This document shows, piece by piece, positions 1-7,123 of a stretch of DNA of 11,676 bases. A program made the translations under genes and the position numbers. This DNA comes from JANMCE01 sp031360915 (GTDB lineage Bacteria > Actinomycetota > Acidimicrobiia > Acidimicrobiales > Ilumatobacteraceae). Numbering within the stretch: the stretch's first letter is position 1; every line of letters starts with the position of its first letter. The notes under the pieces were generated by a model. It had not been told where the DNA came from, did no database searches, and saw only the letters and a list, made by a program, of their open reading frames with translations. The DNA lies in the NCBI GenBank assembly GCA_031360915.1, contig JANMCE010000071.1, positions 1 to 11,676 of the forward strand, in the 5' to 3' direction.

Positions 1-393
1 GTCGGGGTCAACCCCCCGAATGGAGGCCACCTGAGCGCGTGAAATCGGCTGCTTGTACGCCACGATCGCCAGGGTTTCGAGCGCCGCGCCCGACAGCCGA
101 GCGCTTCGCCCTTCAAGCACGAAACGCTCGACGTACGGCGCCATGTCCCCGTGGCTTTGGTAGCGGTAGCCGCCCGCCACCTTCACCAACTCGAACCCGT
201 GACCGGCCTCACGGTAGGCCTCTGCCAGTCGGGCACAAAGTGACTCGACCTGGGTGAGCGGCAACTCAAGCAGTTGGGCCAACAGCGTTGGTTCGACCGG
301 TTCGCTTGCCACCATGACGATGGCCTCGATGGCGCGGACGGCGTCGGGGTTGACCGGGCCGTCAGCCGCGGGAGAGGAAGAGTCGGTGGCCAT
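1..393 (-). CDS. scpB: Segregation and condensation protein B (C-terminus outside window)
   Basis: ScpB is the winged-helix subunit that binds the kleisin ScpA and, with SMC, forms the bacterial condensin that compacts and segregates the nucleoid. I translated the minus strand from an ATG at 393-391. The first 131 codons stay open to the window edge and contain the ScpB signature LSGAALETLAIVAYKQPISR followed by a VASIRGVDPD-like segment, the start of the second winged helix. The N-terminal part (AIEAIVMVASEPVEPTLLAQ) is the first winged helix. Family members are usually about 180-220 residues, so roughly the last third is missing. The start lies 5 bp after the scpA stop, with a weak AAGG at 403-406 nine bases upstream, so the pair is almost certainly co-transcribed. 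Identification is firm; the end is cut by the window, not by mutation. Confidence 0.93.
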   Translation of the reverse strand, partial: MATDSSSPAADGPVNPDAVRAIEAIVMVASEPVEPTLLAQLLELPLTQVESLCARLAEAYREAGHGFELVKVAGGYRYQSHGDMAPYVERFVLEGRSARLSGAALETLAIVAYKQPISRAQVASIRGVDPD

Positions 394-398
394 CCGTA

Positions 399-1175
399 TC
401 AGCCTTCGTAGTCATCAATGGTGACACCGTTGGCGCCTACCAGTTCGGTTCCGAGCCAGGCGATCTCGATGTCGCCGAATGTATCGGCCTGCTCCAGATC
501 GATATAGCCCTGCTTGAACAATTCGAGCAGCGCCAAAAAGCGCACAATGATTTCCAACCGCTCGGCGAGGCCAGACGTCAGGCGACGAAAGCTGATGCGA
601 CCGGCGCGTGGAAGTTCGTCCACCAGCTCATCGACGGCCTCAGCGACGGTGAGGCGGATGGGGTTGACATGGAACATGTCGACCGTCGGCACGACTTTGA
701 TACGCGTGGCTCTGTCGTACGCGGCACGCAGACGAGTCGGGTTCAGACCTTCCAGCGGATCGGGCGCCAGTTCGGCGAACCGCTCGTCGAGACCGGCGAT
801 TCGGGGGAAGCACTTGGCTGCCGTGTCGGCCAGGCTCGACAGCACCTGGGCCACATCTTTGAACGTCTTGCACTCGAGCAGGCGGGCCAGCAGCAGGTCA
901 CGCTCCTCCCAGAGCGCCAGTTCGTCGTCAAGGTCGATGTCGTCGCGACCGGGCAACAGTCGTCGACTCTTCAACTCGACCAGGGTGGCGGCGATCAGCA
1001 GGAATTCGGTGGCCAGCTCAAGGTCAAGGCTGGAGATCAGCTTCATTTCCTCGAGGAAGGCGTCAACGATCGCGCTGAGCGAGACCTCATAGAGATCGAC
1101 CTGATCTTTGAGGATCAGGTGCAGCAAAAGATCGAAAGGCCCGTCGTACACGGGGGTGTTGACCTCAACTGACAC
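399..1175 (-). CDS. scpA: Segregation and condensation protein A (kleisin)
   Basis: ScpA is the kleisin that bridges the SMC heads and recruits ScpB. The N-terminus has the family hallmark VNTPVYDGPFDLLLHLILKD followed by VDLYEVSLSAIVDAFLEEM. The middle has the ATEFLLIAATLVELKSRRLL helix. The C-terminus is a winged helix (ISFRRLTSGLAERLEIIVRF) that would bind an SMC head. The frame is open back to a TTG at 1190. I prefer the GTG at 1175-1173, because a TANNNT box (TATCCT, 1182-1187) lies exactly 6 nt upstream of it. That is the geometry of a leaderless actinobacterial transcript, whereas the TTG would fall upstream of that promoter box. The product is then 258 residues, normal for the family. 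It is first in the scpA-scpB operon and diverges from trpS. The function is firm; the exact start is an inference. Confidence 0.92.
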   Translation of the reverse strand: MSVEVNTPVYDGPFDLLLHLILKDQVDLYEVSLSAIVDAFLEEMKLISSLDLELATEFLLIAATLVELKSRRLLPGRDDIDLDDELALWEERDLLLARLLECKTFKDVAQVLSSLADTAAKCFPRIAGLDERFAELAPDPLEGLNPTRLRAAYDRATRIKVVPTVDMFHVNPIRLTVAEAVDELVDELPRAGRISFRRLTSGLAERLEIIVRFLALLELFKQGYIDLEQADTFGDIEIAWLGTELVGANGVTIDDYEG

Positions 1176-1181
1176 CCTGCG

Positions 1182-1187
1182 AGGATA
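1182..1187 (-). promoter_or_regulatory. Candidate -10 box of scpA (leaderless type)
   Basis: On the minus strand TATCCT fits TANNNT and ends 6 nt before the preferred scpA GTG start, so transcription would begin at or next to the start codon. I see no convincing -35 element upstream. This is an inference from spacing and needs a mapped 5' end. Confidence 0.4.
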
Positions 1188-1220
1188 CAACTCCCGGCCA
1201 CCGTGGGCACGAATACACCG

Positions 1221-1248
1221 GTGACCTGCTCGTCTCCCCCGCTACGAT
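1221..1248 (+). promoter_or_regulatory. Candidate trpS promoter (GTGACC-N16-TACGAT)
   Basis: A GTGACC at 1221-1226 resembles the actinobacterial -35 TTGACN and is separated by 16 bp from TACGAT (1243-1248), a good TANNNT -10. The trpS ATG begins 9 nt after the -10, leaving room for only a leader of a few nucleotides. No Shine-Dalgarno sequence is visible between them, which fits near-leaderless translation. Confidence 0.5.
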
Positions 1249-1257
1249 CAGTGCGTT

Positions 1258-2241
1258 ATGACGCGTGTGCTCAGCTGTATTCAGCCAACCGGAGACGTCC
1301 ATCTTGGGAATTACCTCGGGGCGCTTAACCCGTGGGTGGCCAATCAGCACAACGTTGACGCCTTCCACGGCATTGTTGATCTGCACTCCTTGACTGCCGT
1401 TCACGAGGCAACGGTCCTGCGCCAAAACGTCACCGAGTTGGCCACGATGCTGTTCGCTATCGGGCTCGATCCGGACGCAGCGACGGTGTTCGTGCAGAGC
1501 CATGTGCCCGAGCATGCGCAGCTCTGTTGGCTGATGGAATGCATCGTGTCGGTCGGCGAGCTTTCTCGCATGGTGCAGTACAAAGAGAAGTCGGCCAAGT
1601 CGAAGGGCTTTATTCCCGCGGGCTTGCTTACCTACCCGGCCCTGCAGGTCGCCGACATCCTGTTGTACGACGCCAACGAAGTGCCGGTCGGTGCCGATCA
1701 GCGCCAGCACATCGAACTCACGCGAGACGCAGCCATTCGATTCAACAACCGCTACGGCGACACCTTCGTGGTACCGAAATTCGTTGCGCCCACCTCCGGC
1801 GCTCGCGTCATGGATCTGCAGGATCCGACCTCGAAAATGTCGAAGTCCACCGAGAATCAGAACGGTTGCATCTACCTTCTCGATACAGCCGACGCGATCC
1901 TGAAGAAGTTCAAACGGGCCGTCACCGATTCCGACAACGAGGTCTTCTTCGACCAGGACAAGAAACCAGGTATCTCGAACCTGCTCGAGATTCTGGCCGC
2001 ATGTACCGGAGAGAAGCCCGAGGTCATCGCCGAGGGTTTCACCCAGTACGGCAAGCTCAAGACCGCCGCGGGTGAAGCCGTGATCGAGTTGCTCCGCCCG
2101 GTCCAGGCCCGTTATGCCGAACTGGCCGCCGACCCGACCCGCGTTGCGTCGTTGCTGCACCTCGGCGCCACCAAGGCCCGTGCCGTCGCATCCGTCACGC
2201 TCGAGCGGGCCTACCGCGCCGCCGGTCTTCTCCCCGCCTAA
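1258..2241 (+). CDS. trpS: Tryptophanyl-tRNA synthetase
   Basis: TrpS charges tRNA-Trp with tryptophan using ATP in the cytoplasm. It is a class I synthetase with both signature motifs. The HIGH-type motif is GDVHLGNYLG at residues 12-21. The KMSKS loop is at residues 193-197 (SKMSKSTENQ). The LQVADILLYDANEVPVGADQ segment between them is typical of the tryptophan-binding region of TrpS. At 327 residues it is normal for a bacterial TrpS. The ATG at 1258 is the obvious start, since the first residues run directly into the HIGH region. It is divergent from scpA and convergent with the thrB-trpD operon, and appears to be a single-gene unit with its own promoter and terminator. Nothing odd was seen. 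Confidence 0.97.
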   Translation: MTRVLSCIQPTGDVHLGNYLGALNPWVANQHNVDAFHGIVDLHSLTAVHEATVLRQNVTELATMLFAIGLDPDAATVFVQSHVPEHAQLCWLMECIVSVGELSRMVQYKEKSAKSKGFIPAGLLTYPALQVADILLYDANEVPVGADQRQHIELTRDAAIRFNNRYGDTFVVPKFVAPTSGARVMDLQDPTSKMSKSTENQNGCIYLLDTADAILKKFKRAVTDSDNEVFFDQDKKPGISNLLEILAACTGEKPEVIAEGFTQYGKLKTAAGEAVIELLRPVQARYAELAADPTRVASLLHLGATKARAVASVTLERAYRAAGLLPA

Positions 2242-2263
2242 GCGCACCCAGTCGCGCGTTTAG

Positions 2264-2293
2264 GGCGATTCGTTCGCGCGAAGCGCCTATTTT
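2264..2293 (+). terminator. Intrinsic terminator of trpS
   Basis: The arms GGCG-A-TTCG (2264-2272) and CGAA-G-CGCC (2279-2287) pair with one A/G mismatch around a six-base loop and are followed by TATTTT (2288-2293). It lies 22 bp past the trpS stop. The T-tract is on the plus strand only, so this terminates trpS and not the opposing thrB. Confidence 0.6.
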
Positions 2294-2323
2294 GCCCCAT
2301 GTTGTCGTCCAATTTCGGTGTTA

Positions 2324-2351
2324 CGCGCGAATGGATGATCGCCATCGCGCG
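2324..2351 (-). terminator. Hairpin at the end of the trpD-thrB operon
   Basis: The inverted repeat CGCGCGA/TCGCGCG, extended inward by TGG/CCA with one bulged T, gives a stem of about 10 bp around a seven-base loop. It starts 5 bp past the thrB stop codon. No T-tract follows on the minus strand, so it is a terminator-like or 3'-stabilising hairpin rather than a textbook intrinsic terminator. Confidence 0.45.
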
Positions 2352-2356
2352 ATCGC

Positions 2357-3187
2357 CTAGAGAGTCTCAGGAAAGGATCGGGCACCGTCGGTGTCGATGC
2401 GGAGCTGTTGGGCACGGCCGCCTTTCGGGAGGTTGGCCATGATGTGGCGGGCCTGATCAGGCGCGCAGAACGCGGCGACTGTCGGACCCGACCCCGAGAG
2501 CCATGCCGACCACGCTCCGGCCTCCAGGGCCGCCACGATGGCGAGTCGGCTGCGGGGTGAAGCGTCCAGTCGGTACTCCTGGTGCAGACGATCCTGTGCC
2601 GCATCACGCAGAGCATCGACGTCGCCCGTTGCCAGAGCGGCGACCAGCAGCGCCACCCGACCAACGTTGAATGCCGCGTCGGCGTGTGGCACGGTCGGCG
2701 GCAGCGTCCGCCGGGCCGCCTCGGTGGAGGTTTGCGATGGTGGAATCCAAACGACCACTGCGGGTTGTACGGGCAAGGGAATCGATGCAACTCGTCCTGC
2801 TGCTGTGGCGATACACCCGCCGTAGAGCGAGGCGGCAACGTTGTCGGCATGGCCTTCCAGCTCAGTGCTCAGGCGGAAGACGGCGTCGGTGTGATCAGCC
2901 CACGACACCTCTGTTCCGTATCGCTGCACCACAGCCGCCAGGCATCCGGCCACACGCGCCGCGCCGGAATAGCCGAGGCCCCGACCGGACGGGATCGACG
3001 TCTTGGTTGACAGTTCACCGGTGCCACCCATGCGGCGAAAGGCCACCACGGCGGGATGTCCCTCGGTCTCCACCCGGCCGTCCGCAGCGGGGCCGAGGCG
3101 ACAGAGAAAAGGCATAGTGAGAGCGAGGCCTAACGTGTCGAATCCGGGTCCCAGGTTGGCCGAGCTAGCCGGGACCGAGATAATCAT
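2357..3187 (-). CDS. thrB: Homoserine kinase-like GHMP kinase
   Basis: Homoserine kinase phosphorylates L-homoserine with ATP to O-phosphohomoserine, the penultimate step of threonine synthesis. All three GHMP-kinase motifs are visible. Motif 1 is VPASSANLGPGFDTLGLAL (residues 5-23), strongly ThrB-like and keeping the Asn11 and Asp17 positions. Motif 2 is IPSGRGLGYSGAA (65-77). Motif 3 is LSGSGPTVAAF near residue 230. The protein has 276 residues, somewhat shorter than the usual 300 or so, with a compact stretch between motifs 1 and 2. Motif 2 is unusual: GLGYSGA replaces the standard GLGSSAA, so a phosphate-loop Ser is a Tyr. The ATG overlaps the trpD stop as ATGA, implying translational coupling. 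Family membership is clear; homoserine as substrate is inferred from motif 1. No other threonine gene is in the window. Confidence 0.8.
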   Translation of the reverse strand: MIISVPASSANLGPGFDTLGLALTMPFLCRLGPAADGRVETEGHPAVVAFRRMGGTGELSTKTSIPSGRGLGYSGAARVAGCLAAVVQRYGTEVSWADHTDAVFRLSTELEGHADNVAASLYGGCIATAAGRVASIPLPVQPAVVVWIPPSQTSTEAARRTLPPTVPHADAAFNVGRVALLVAALATGDVDALRDAAQDRLHQEYRLDASPRSRLAIVAALEAGAWSAWLSGSGPTVAAFCAPDQARHIMANLPKGGRAQQLRIDTDGARSFPETL

Positions 3188-4248
3188 GGGCGGCGGGCCG
3201 CCACCAGTTCGTTGGACGAGGTCACCAGTCGTTCGAGTGCGTCCGCTGCCGCACCACCGTCAAGCAGTGACGCAGCCAGTTGGATGCCTTCCTCCAGTGA
3301 CGGGACCGTGTCGGCCACCAGGAAGCCAGCCCCCGCGTTGAGCGTGATGATGTCGCGGTGGGCGCCCTTGTCCCCCGCCAGCACGCGTCGGGCCAGCGCC
3401 GCATTCTCGGCCGGGGCGCCGCCTCGTAACGCGTCAATCGAAACGCGCGGCAGGCCGAGCACCGTTGGATCGATACTGAAGTGACGCCGAACACCGTTGT
3501 GCAGCTCCCACGCCGACGACGTTGCGGTCGTGGTCAGTTCGTCGAGTCCATCGTCTCCGTGCACGATCAGCACGTGTTCGGCTCCGTGACGGGCGAAGAC
3601 GTCAAGCATGCGGTCAGCCATGGACGGGTCAGCCAAACCGACGACTAGGCGGGGTACCCGCGCCGGGTTCGCCATCGGACCGAGAATGTTGAACGCCGTC
3701 TGCACGCCCAGCTCGCGACGGGTCGGACCGGCATGGCGCAATGCCGGGTGGAAGGTGGGGGCAAGGCAGAAGGCGAATCCGGCCTTTTCGATACACGGCA
3801 GAATCTCGTCGGGAAACAGGTCGATCGCGACGCCAAGTTCGGCGAGCAGGTCGGCGGCGCCACACTGCGAGCTGGCGGCTCGGTTGCCGTGCTTGACGAC
3901 CGTAAGACCCCCGGCCGCGAGCACGAACATGGAGATGGTCGACACGTTGATGGAGTGGCTCCGGTCACCGCCGGTACCGACAATGTCGATGGACCTGGCC
4001 AAGAGCGCTGGTGGCAGAGTCACCAACGCTGCGGCGTCCAGCATGGCATCGAGCAGACCGGACAGCTCATCGACGGTCTCGCCCTTCTGTCGCAGCGCCA
4101 CCACGAAACCCGCGATCTGGGCTGAGGTCGCCTTTCCGGCCAGCAGTTCGGCCATGGCGGCGCGAGTCTGCGCCGCCGGCACGTCTTCGCCGCGCATGAG
4201 CGCGCTCAGCAGTGGTGGCCAGCCACCAAGATCGTCAAGGCTTTTCAT
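3184..4248 (-). CDS. trpD: Anthranilate phosphoribosyltransferase
   Basis: TrpD transfers the phosphoribosyl group of PRPP to anthranilate, the second committed step of tryptophan synthesis. The sequence shows the PRPP-binding GTGGD loop at residues 91-95, the NVST turn (101-104), KHGNR (119-123) and the metal-binding DDGLDE segment in the C-terminal half. The N-terminal helical domain carries the expected QIAGFVVALRQKGET segment. At 354 residues it is full length. The usual SSKSGSADVLE loop reads SSQCGAADLLAE here, a mild variant. It is first in a two-gene operon and overlaps the kinase gene by 4 bp. Other trp biosynthesis genes are absent nearby, so the pathway is dispersed in this genome. 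The ATG at 4248 is supported by a TAACCT box 6 nt upstream. Confidence 0.95.
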   Translation of the reverse strand: MKSLDDLGGWPPLLSALMRGEDVPAAQTRAAMAELLAGKATSAQIAGFVVALRQKGETVDELSGLLDAMLDAAALVTLPPALLARSIDIVGTGGDRSHSINVSTISMFVLAAGGLTVVKHGNRAASSQCGAADLLAELGVAIDLFPDEILPCIEKAGFAFCLAPTFHPALRHAGPTRRELGVQTAFNILGPMANPARVPRLVVGLADPSMADRMLDVFARHGAEHVLIVHGDDGLDELTTTATSSAWELHNGVRRHFSIDPTVLGLPRVSIDALRGGAPAENAALARRVLAGDKGAHRDIITLNAGAGFLVADTVPSLEEGIQLAASLLDGGAAADALERLVTSSNELVAARRP

Positions 4249-4254
4249 CAGCGC

Positions 4255-4260
4255 AGGTTA
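4255..4260 (-). promoter_or_regulatory. Candidate -10 box of trpD (leaderless type)
   Basis: TAACCT on the minus strand fits TANNNT and ends 6 nt before the trpD ATG, which would put the transcription start at the A of the start codon. There is no Shine-Dalgarno sequence and no clear -35. Confidence 0.45.
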
Positions 4261-4303
4261 GCCAGTCCCCCCACTGTCTGGCCTGCCCCAAATCTGGGCT
4301 CAG

Positions 4304-4570
4304 TCAAGCAGTACGGCGACGCTGACGAATGATGCGACGACGCTCACGTTCGGTCGCACCGCCCCAGACACCCTGTTTCTCGCGATGCCCGAGCGCGAAT
4401 TCAAGGCATGTGACCCGAACGGCGCACTGGGCGCAGACGGCCTTGGCCTTCTCGGCGTCGTCCTCGTCCTCCGGATAGAACGTTTCCGGATCAAGGCCGC
4501 GGCACGCACCGAGATCAAGCCACGCCGACTCCGGAGACCGGAGCTGCGATGAAAAGGCAACTGCTGCCAA
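4304..4570 (-). CDS. WhiB-family Fe-S transcriptional regulator
   Basis: WhiB-like proteins are small actinobacterial regulators that hold a redox- and NO-sensitive [4Fe-4S] cluster and act with the primary sigma factor. The 88-residue product has the four cluster cysteines at C23, C46, C49 and C55 (C-X22-C-X2-C-X5-C). It also has the GVWGG turn at 67-71 and a basic tail (RERRRIIRQRRR) for DNA contact. The only usable start in the frame is a TTG at 4570-4568, because an in-frame TAG lies four codons upstream; no good Shine-Dalgarno sequence precedes it. There is no AT-hook as in WhiB7. The general form resembles the WhiB1/WhiB2 group, but I would not assign a subfamily. It sits alone between the trpD operon and the peroxide cluster. 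Confidence 0.93.
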   Translation of the reverse strand: MAAVAFSSQLRSPESAWLDLGACRGLDPETFYPEDEDDAEKAKAVCAQCAVRVTCLEFALGHREKQGVWGGATERERRRIIRQRRRTA

Positions 4571-4597
4571 GGTAAGCCCCTAACACTTCATCAGACC

Positions 4598-4613
4598 GGA
4601 GCCCCCCGGCTCC
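4598..4613 (-). terminator. GC-rich hairpin between DUF3501 gene and whiB
   Basis: GGAGCC and GGCTCC form a perfect 6-bp stem with a four-base loop in the 78-bp gap between the DUF3501 stop and the whiB start. No T-tract follows on the minus strand. Hairpins of this kind often end transcripts in high-GC actinobacteria, so it may separate the peroxide operon from whiB. Confidence 0.4.
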
Positions 4614-4648
4614 ATCCGCGTCATGTTATGGGGCGTTTGGCCCGGTTA

Positions 4649-5257
4649 CTAGAGGGTCTTACAAATTTCTGCGGTTTCTGGCCCAAGGTCGCGAAGCAGC
4701 TCGTTCCTGGTCTCGTCCCGCAGCACTACGGCCACTTGAAGTGCCGGGTGCTCAACGGCGAGCTCCACCGGACCGCCCCGAAAAGCGGCGATTTGCGCGC
4801 TCGAAAGCTCGAAACGGACGTAGTGCACGGCGGAAGTGATGTCTTGACGGGTCAGTTGTGAGGCGTGCTGCTTTTCGACCACGGCCTTGACAACATGGCC
4901 CGGCAGGCGCAATTCGAGCGCACGTTCGATCCGGACGAGCCGAGGCAACCAGTCTCGCAGGGCCAGTTCGGAAGTTAGTTCGATGAACATGGTGGCCGAC
5001 AACTGGCCGGGCTCGGGGATGAGCGTGTTGTAGGTGTCGAGCTCGCTCTGAATACCGGCGTCGGTAAAAATCTTCTCTACACGAGCCATCTCCTGCACCT
5101 GGAAACGCATCGTGTCTCGATTCTCGAACACGAAGGTAATCATGTTGCCGACCTGCACGCGTCGCAGTTGCTTGAGCGAAACAATGTGGTCCCGGAACGA
5201 CTCACGTTCACGCTCGTAGGCGCGCGCGTCTGCGATATCGGCCAGTATCAGCTTCAT
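4649..5257 (-). CDS. DUF3501 family protein
   Basis: The function is unknown. The 202-residue soluble protein has no signal peptide, membrane segment or cysteine motif. I recognise the DUF3501 pattern from the N-terminal block RRVQVGNMITFVFENRDTMR followed by FQVQEMARVEKIF, and then YNTLIPEPGQLSATMFIEL. From memory, this family is typically encoded beside a rubrerythrin and a CCG-domain Fe-S protein, exactly as here. The ATG follows the Fe-S gene stop with no gap (TGAATG), behind a strong GAGGAG at 5264-5269 spaced by 6 nt. It is therefore made from the same transcript at a robust translation rate. A role as an accessory or partner of the Fe-S protein or rubrerythrin is inference from context only. 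Confidence 0.85.
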   Translation of the reverse strand: MKLILADIADARAYERERESFRDHIVSLKQLRRVQVGNMITFVFENRDTMRFQVQEMARVEKIFTDAGIQSELDTYNTLIPEPGQLSATMFIELTSELALRDWLPRLVRIERALELRLPGHVVKAVVEKQHASQLTRQDITSAVHYVRFELSSAQIAAFRGGPVELAVEHPALQVAVVLRDETRNELLRDLGPETAEICKTL

Positions 5258-6565
5258 TCAGTTCTCCTCGGCGATGCCATAGGCGCGGGCCACCATTTGC
5301 ATGGGATGCACCGGTACTCGTCCGGTCTGTTCGGTGATCACGCCGTTGGCCAGGTGGCAGTCGCCGGCCACGATATCGCCGCCGGCTTTGGTGATTTCGT
5401 CGCCCAGCTTCTTGCCAATCGGGATTGACATGTTGGCGTTCTCGGCTCGCAGCCCCCACATGCCGTCAATCCCGGAGCACTGCTGCACGAGCGTCACCTT
5501 GGTGCCGGTCAGCTTCATCAGGTCACGGCTCTTCAGCCCGATGTTCTGGGCCCGCAGGTGACACGGCGTGTGGTACGTGACGGTGGCGGGTACGTCACCG
5601 GGAAACACCATGTCGAGACTCAGACCATCACCTTTGTGGAGCCGGATGAGGTACTCGGAGGAGTCAAAGGTGTGCTCGGCCACCAGTTTGGCGTCGGGGC
5701 CACCGACGTAGTCGATGTAGTCCTTCTTGAGGATGAACGAGCAGGTGGGCTGCGGCACCACGATGTCGTTGCCGGCCCGAACCGATGCGGCGAGCGCCTT
5801 GATGTTCTTGGCCGCCTGCTTCGTGAAACTGTCGACATCGCCCGAGTGAAGGAACGGCGCACCGCAGCAGCCGGTGCCTTCGGCGAGAGAGCATTCCACG
5901 CCGTTGCGCTCGTAGACCTTGACGAGGTCCTTGCCTATGTTGGGGGCCTGGTACTCGACGAGACAGGTGGGATAGAGGGTGACCCGGGCCTGGCGATTGG
6001 CGAGCCGGACACGCGGCCGCTTGGCAAACCAGGTCGAGAAACGCTGCCGAGCAAAGGGCTGAAGCAACCGTTGTGACGACACGCCGGCCGTCTTTTCGAT
6101 GACCTTGCGCATGATGGAACCAGGCTTGCCGGTGGCGGCATTGGCCATAGGTGCAACAGACGTGCCGAGCTTGCCAACGAGATCGGTGTGGCCCATCACG
6201 TTGGTGGTGAGCGACTTGCGCTTGTCGACCTGCTTGGTGGCGTTGCGCATCGCGTCGGCTCGCAGCATGAGGCGAGGGAAATCAAGCGCCCATTCGTGGC
6301 CCTTGGCCGGGGTATACGGGCAGTTGATGTCACACAACTTGCACTGGAAACACTCGTCCACAACCTGGTCCTGCTGCGCCTTGGTGAGCTTGGCCGAGTC
6401 CTGATCGTCGTGCGCGTCGATGTAGCTGAAGAGCGTCGGAAACGAGGTACAGAACTTGAAGCAGAGACGGCAGCCCTGGCACAAGTCGTACACACGGGTC
6501 ATCTCGTTACGAACATCGGCTTCGTCCAGGTACTTGGGATGGTGAGGGTCGTAGATTGTCGTCAC
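5258..6565 (-). CDS. Heterodisulfide reductase-like Fe-S oxidoreductase (two [4Fe-4S], two CCG domains)
   Basis: This is a cytoplasmic electron-transfer protein of the GlpC/HdrD type. Two ferredoxin-like clusters are visible: C29-X2-C32-X2-C35-X3-C39 and C72-X2-C75-X2-C78-X3-C82-P. The C-terminal half has two CCG (DUF224) domains. The first has C201, the canonical C233-C234-G and C275. The second has C335 (TPCHLRAQN), C363-S364-G instead of CCG, and C403 (GDCHLANG). The 435-residue length is normal. The start is GTG at 6565, supported by a purine tract at 6572-6580 spaced by 6 nt. It lies 97 bp after the rubrerythrin gene and directly abuts the DUF3501 gene. Although the architecture is GlpC-like and glpD is close, glpD is divergent and a complete one-protein enzyme. 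Service to the rubrerythrin is more likely than to glycerol-3-phosphate oxidation. The actual donor and acceptor cannot be read from the sequence. Confidence 0.88.
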   Translation of the reverse strand: MTTIYDPHHPKYLDEADVRNEMTRVYDLCQGCRLCFKFCTSFPTLFSYIDAHDDQDSAKLTKAQQDQVVDECFQCKLCDINCPYTPAKGHEWALDFPRLMLRADAMRNATKQVDKRKSLTTNVMGHTDLVGKLGTSVAPMANAATGKPGSIMRKVIEKTAGVSSQRLLQPFARQRFSTWFAKRPRVRLANRQARVTLYPTCLVEYQAPNIGKDLVKVYERNGVECSLAEGTGCCGAPFLHSGDVDSFTKQAAKNIKALAASVRAGNDIVVPQPTCSFILKKDYIDYVGGPDAKLVAEHTFDSSEYLIRLHKGDGLSLDMVFPGDVPATVTYHTPCHLRAQNIGLKSRDLMKLTGTKVTLVQQCSGIDGMWGLRAENANMSIPIGKKLGDEITKAGGDIVAGDCHLANGVITEQTGRVPVHPMQMVARAYGIAEEN

Positions 6566-6662
6566 GACGCGCTTTCTCTCGCAAGGGTGAGGTCGTACTG
6601 CGGGTGCGCCGACCGGGACTCGCCCGGCCCACCACGATCACTCGGGTTCAGGTTTACCTTGC

Positions 6663-7082
<420 letters not shown>

Positions 7083-7093
7083 GCTGGGTCTTG

Positions 7094-7099
7094 CTCCTT
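7094..7099 (-). promoter_or_regulatory. Ribosome binding site fixing the rubrerythrin start
   Basis: AAGGAG on the minus strand lies 11 nt before the GTG at 7082. It decides against the longer open frame that would run back into perR. Confidence 0.6.
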
Positions 7100-7123
7100 G
7101 AGTTACGGGCGACGCTTTGAGAT

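Noticed and set aside
514..1092. A 192-codon plus-strand frame across scpA
   Set aside because: Its product is almost all Ser and Arg, the usual artefact of reading a GC-rich gene in antisense; scpA on the other strand is certain.
1165..2247. A 360-codon open frame on the minus strand antisense to trpS
   Set aside because: It lies almost exactly over trpS, has composition expected of a shadow frame in GC-rich DNA, matches no family I recognise, and would place a gene over a certain one.
5258..6565. The Fe-S protein as GlpC of an anaerobic glycerol-3-phosphate dehydrogenase with the nearby glpD
   Set aside because: glpD is divergent, full-length single-protein type, and no glpB is present; the Fe-S gene is locked to DUF3501 and rubrerythrin instead.
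6600..6662. Possible tRNA or small RNA in the rubrerythrin/Fe-S gap, suggested by GGTTCAGG and a GC hairpin
   Set aside because: No acceptor stem, D-arm or anticodon arm can be drawn; only one short hairpin is present.
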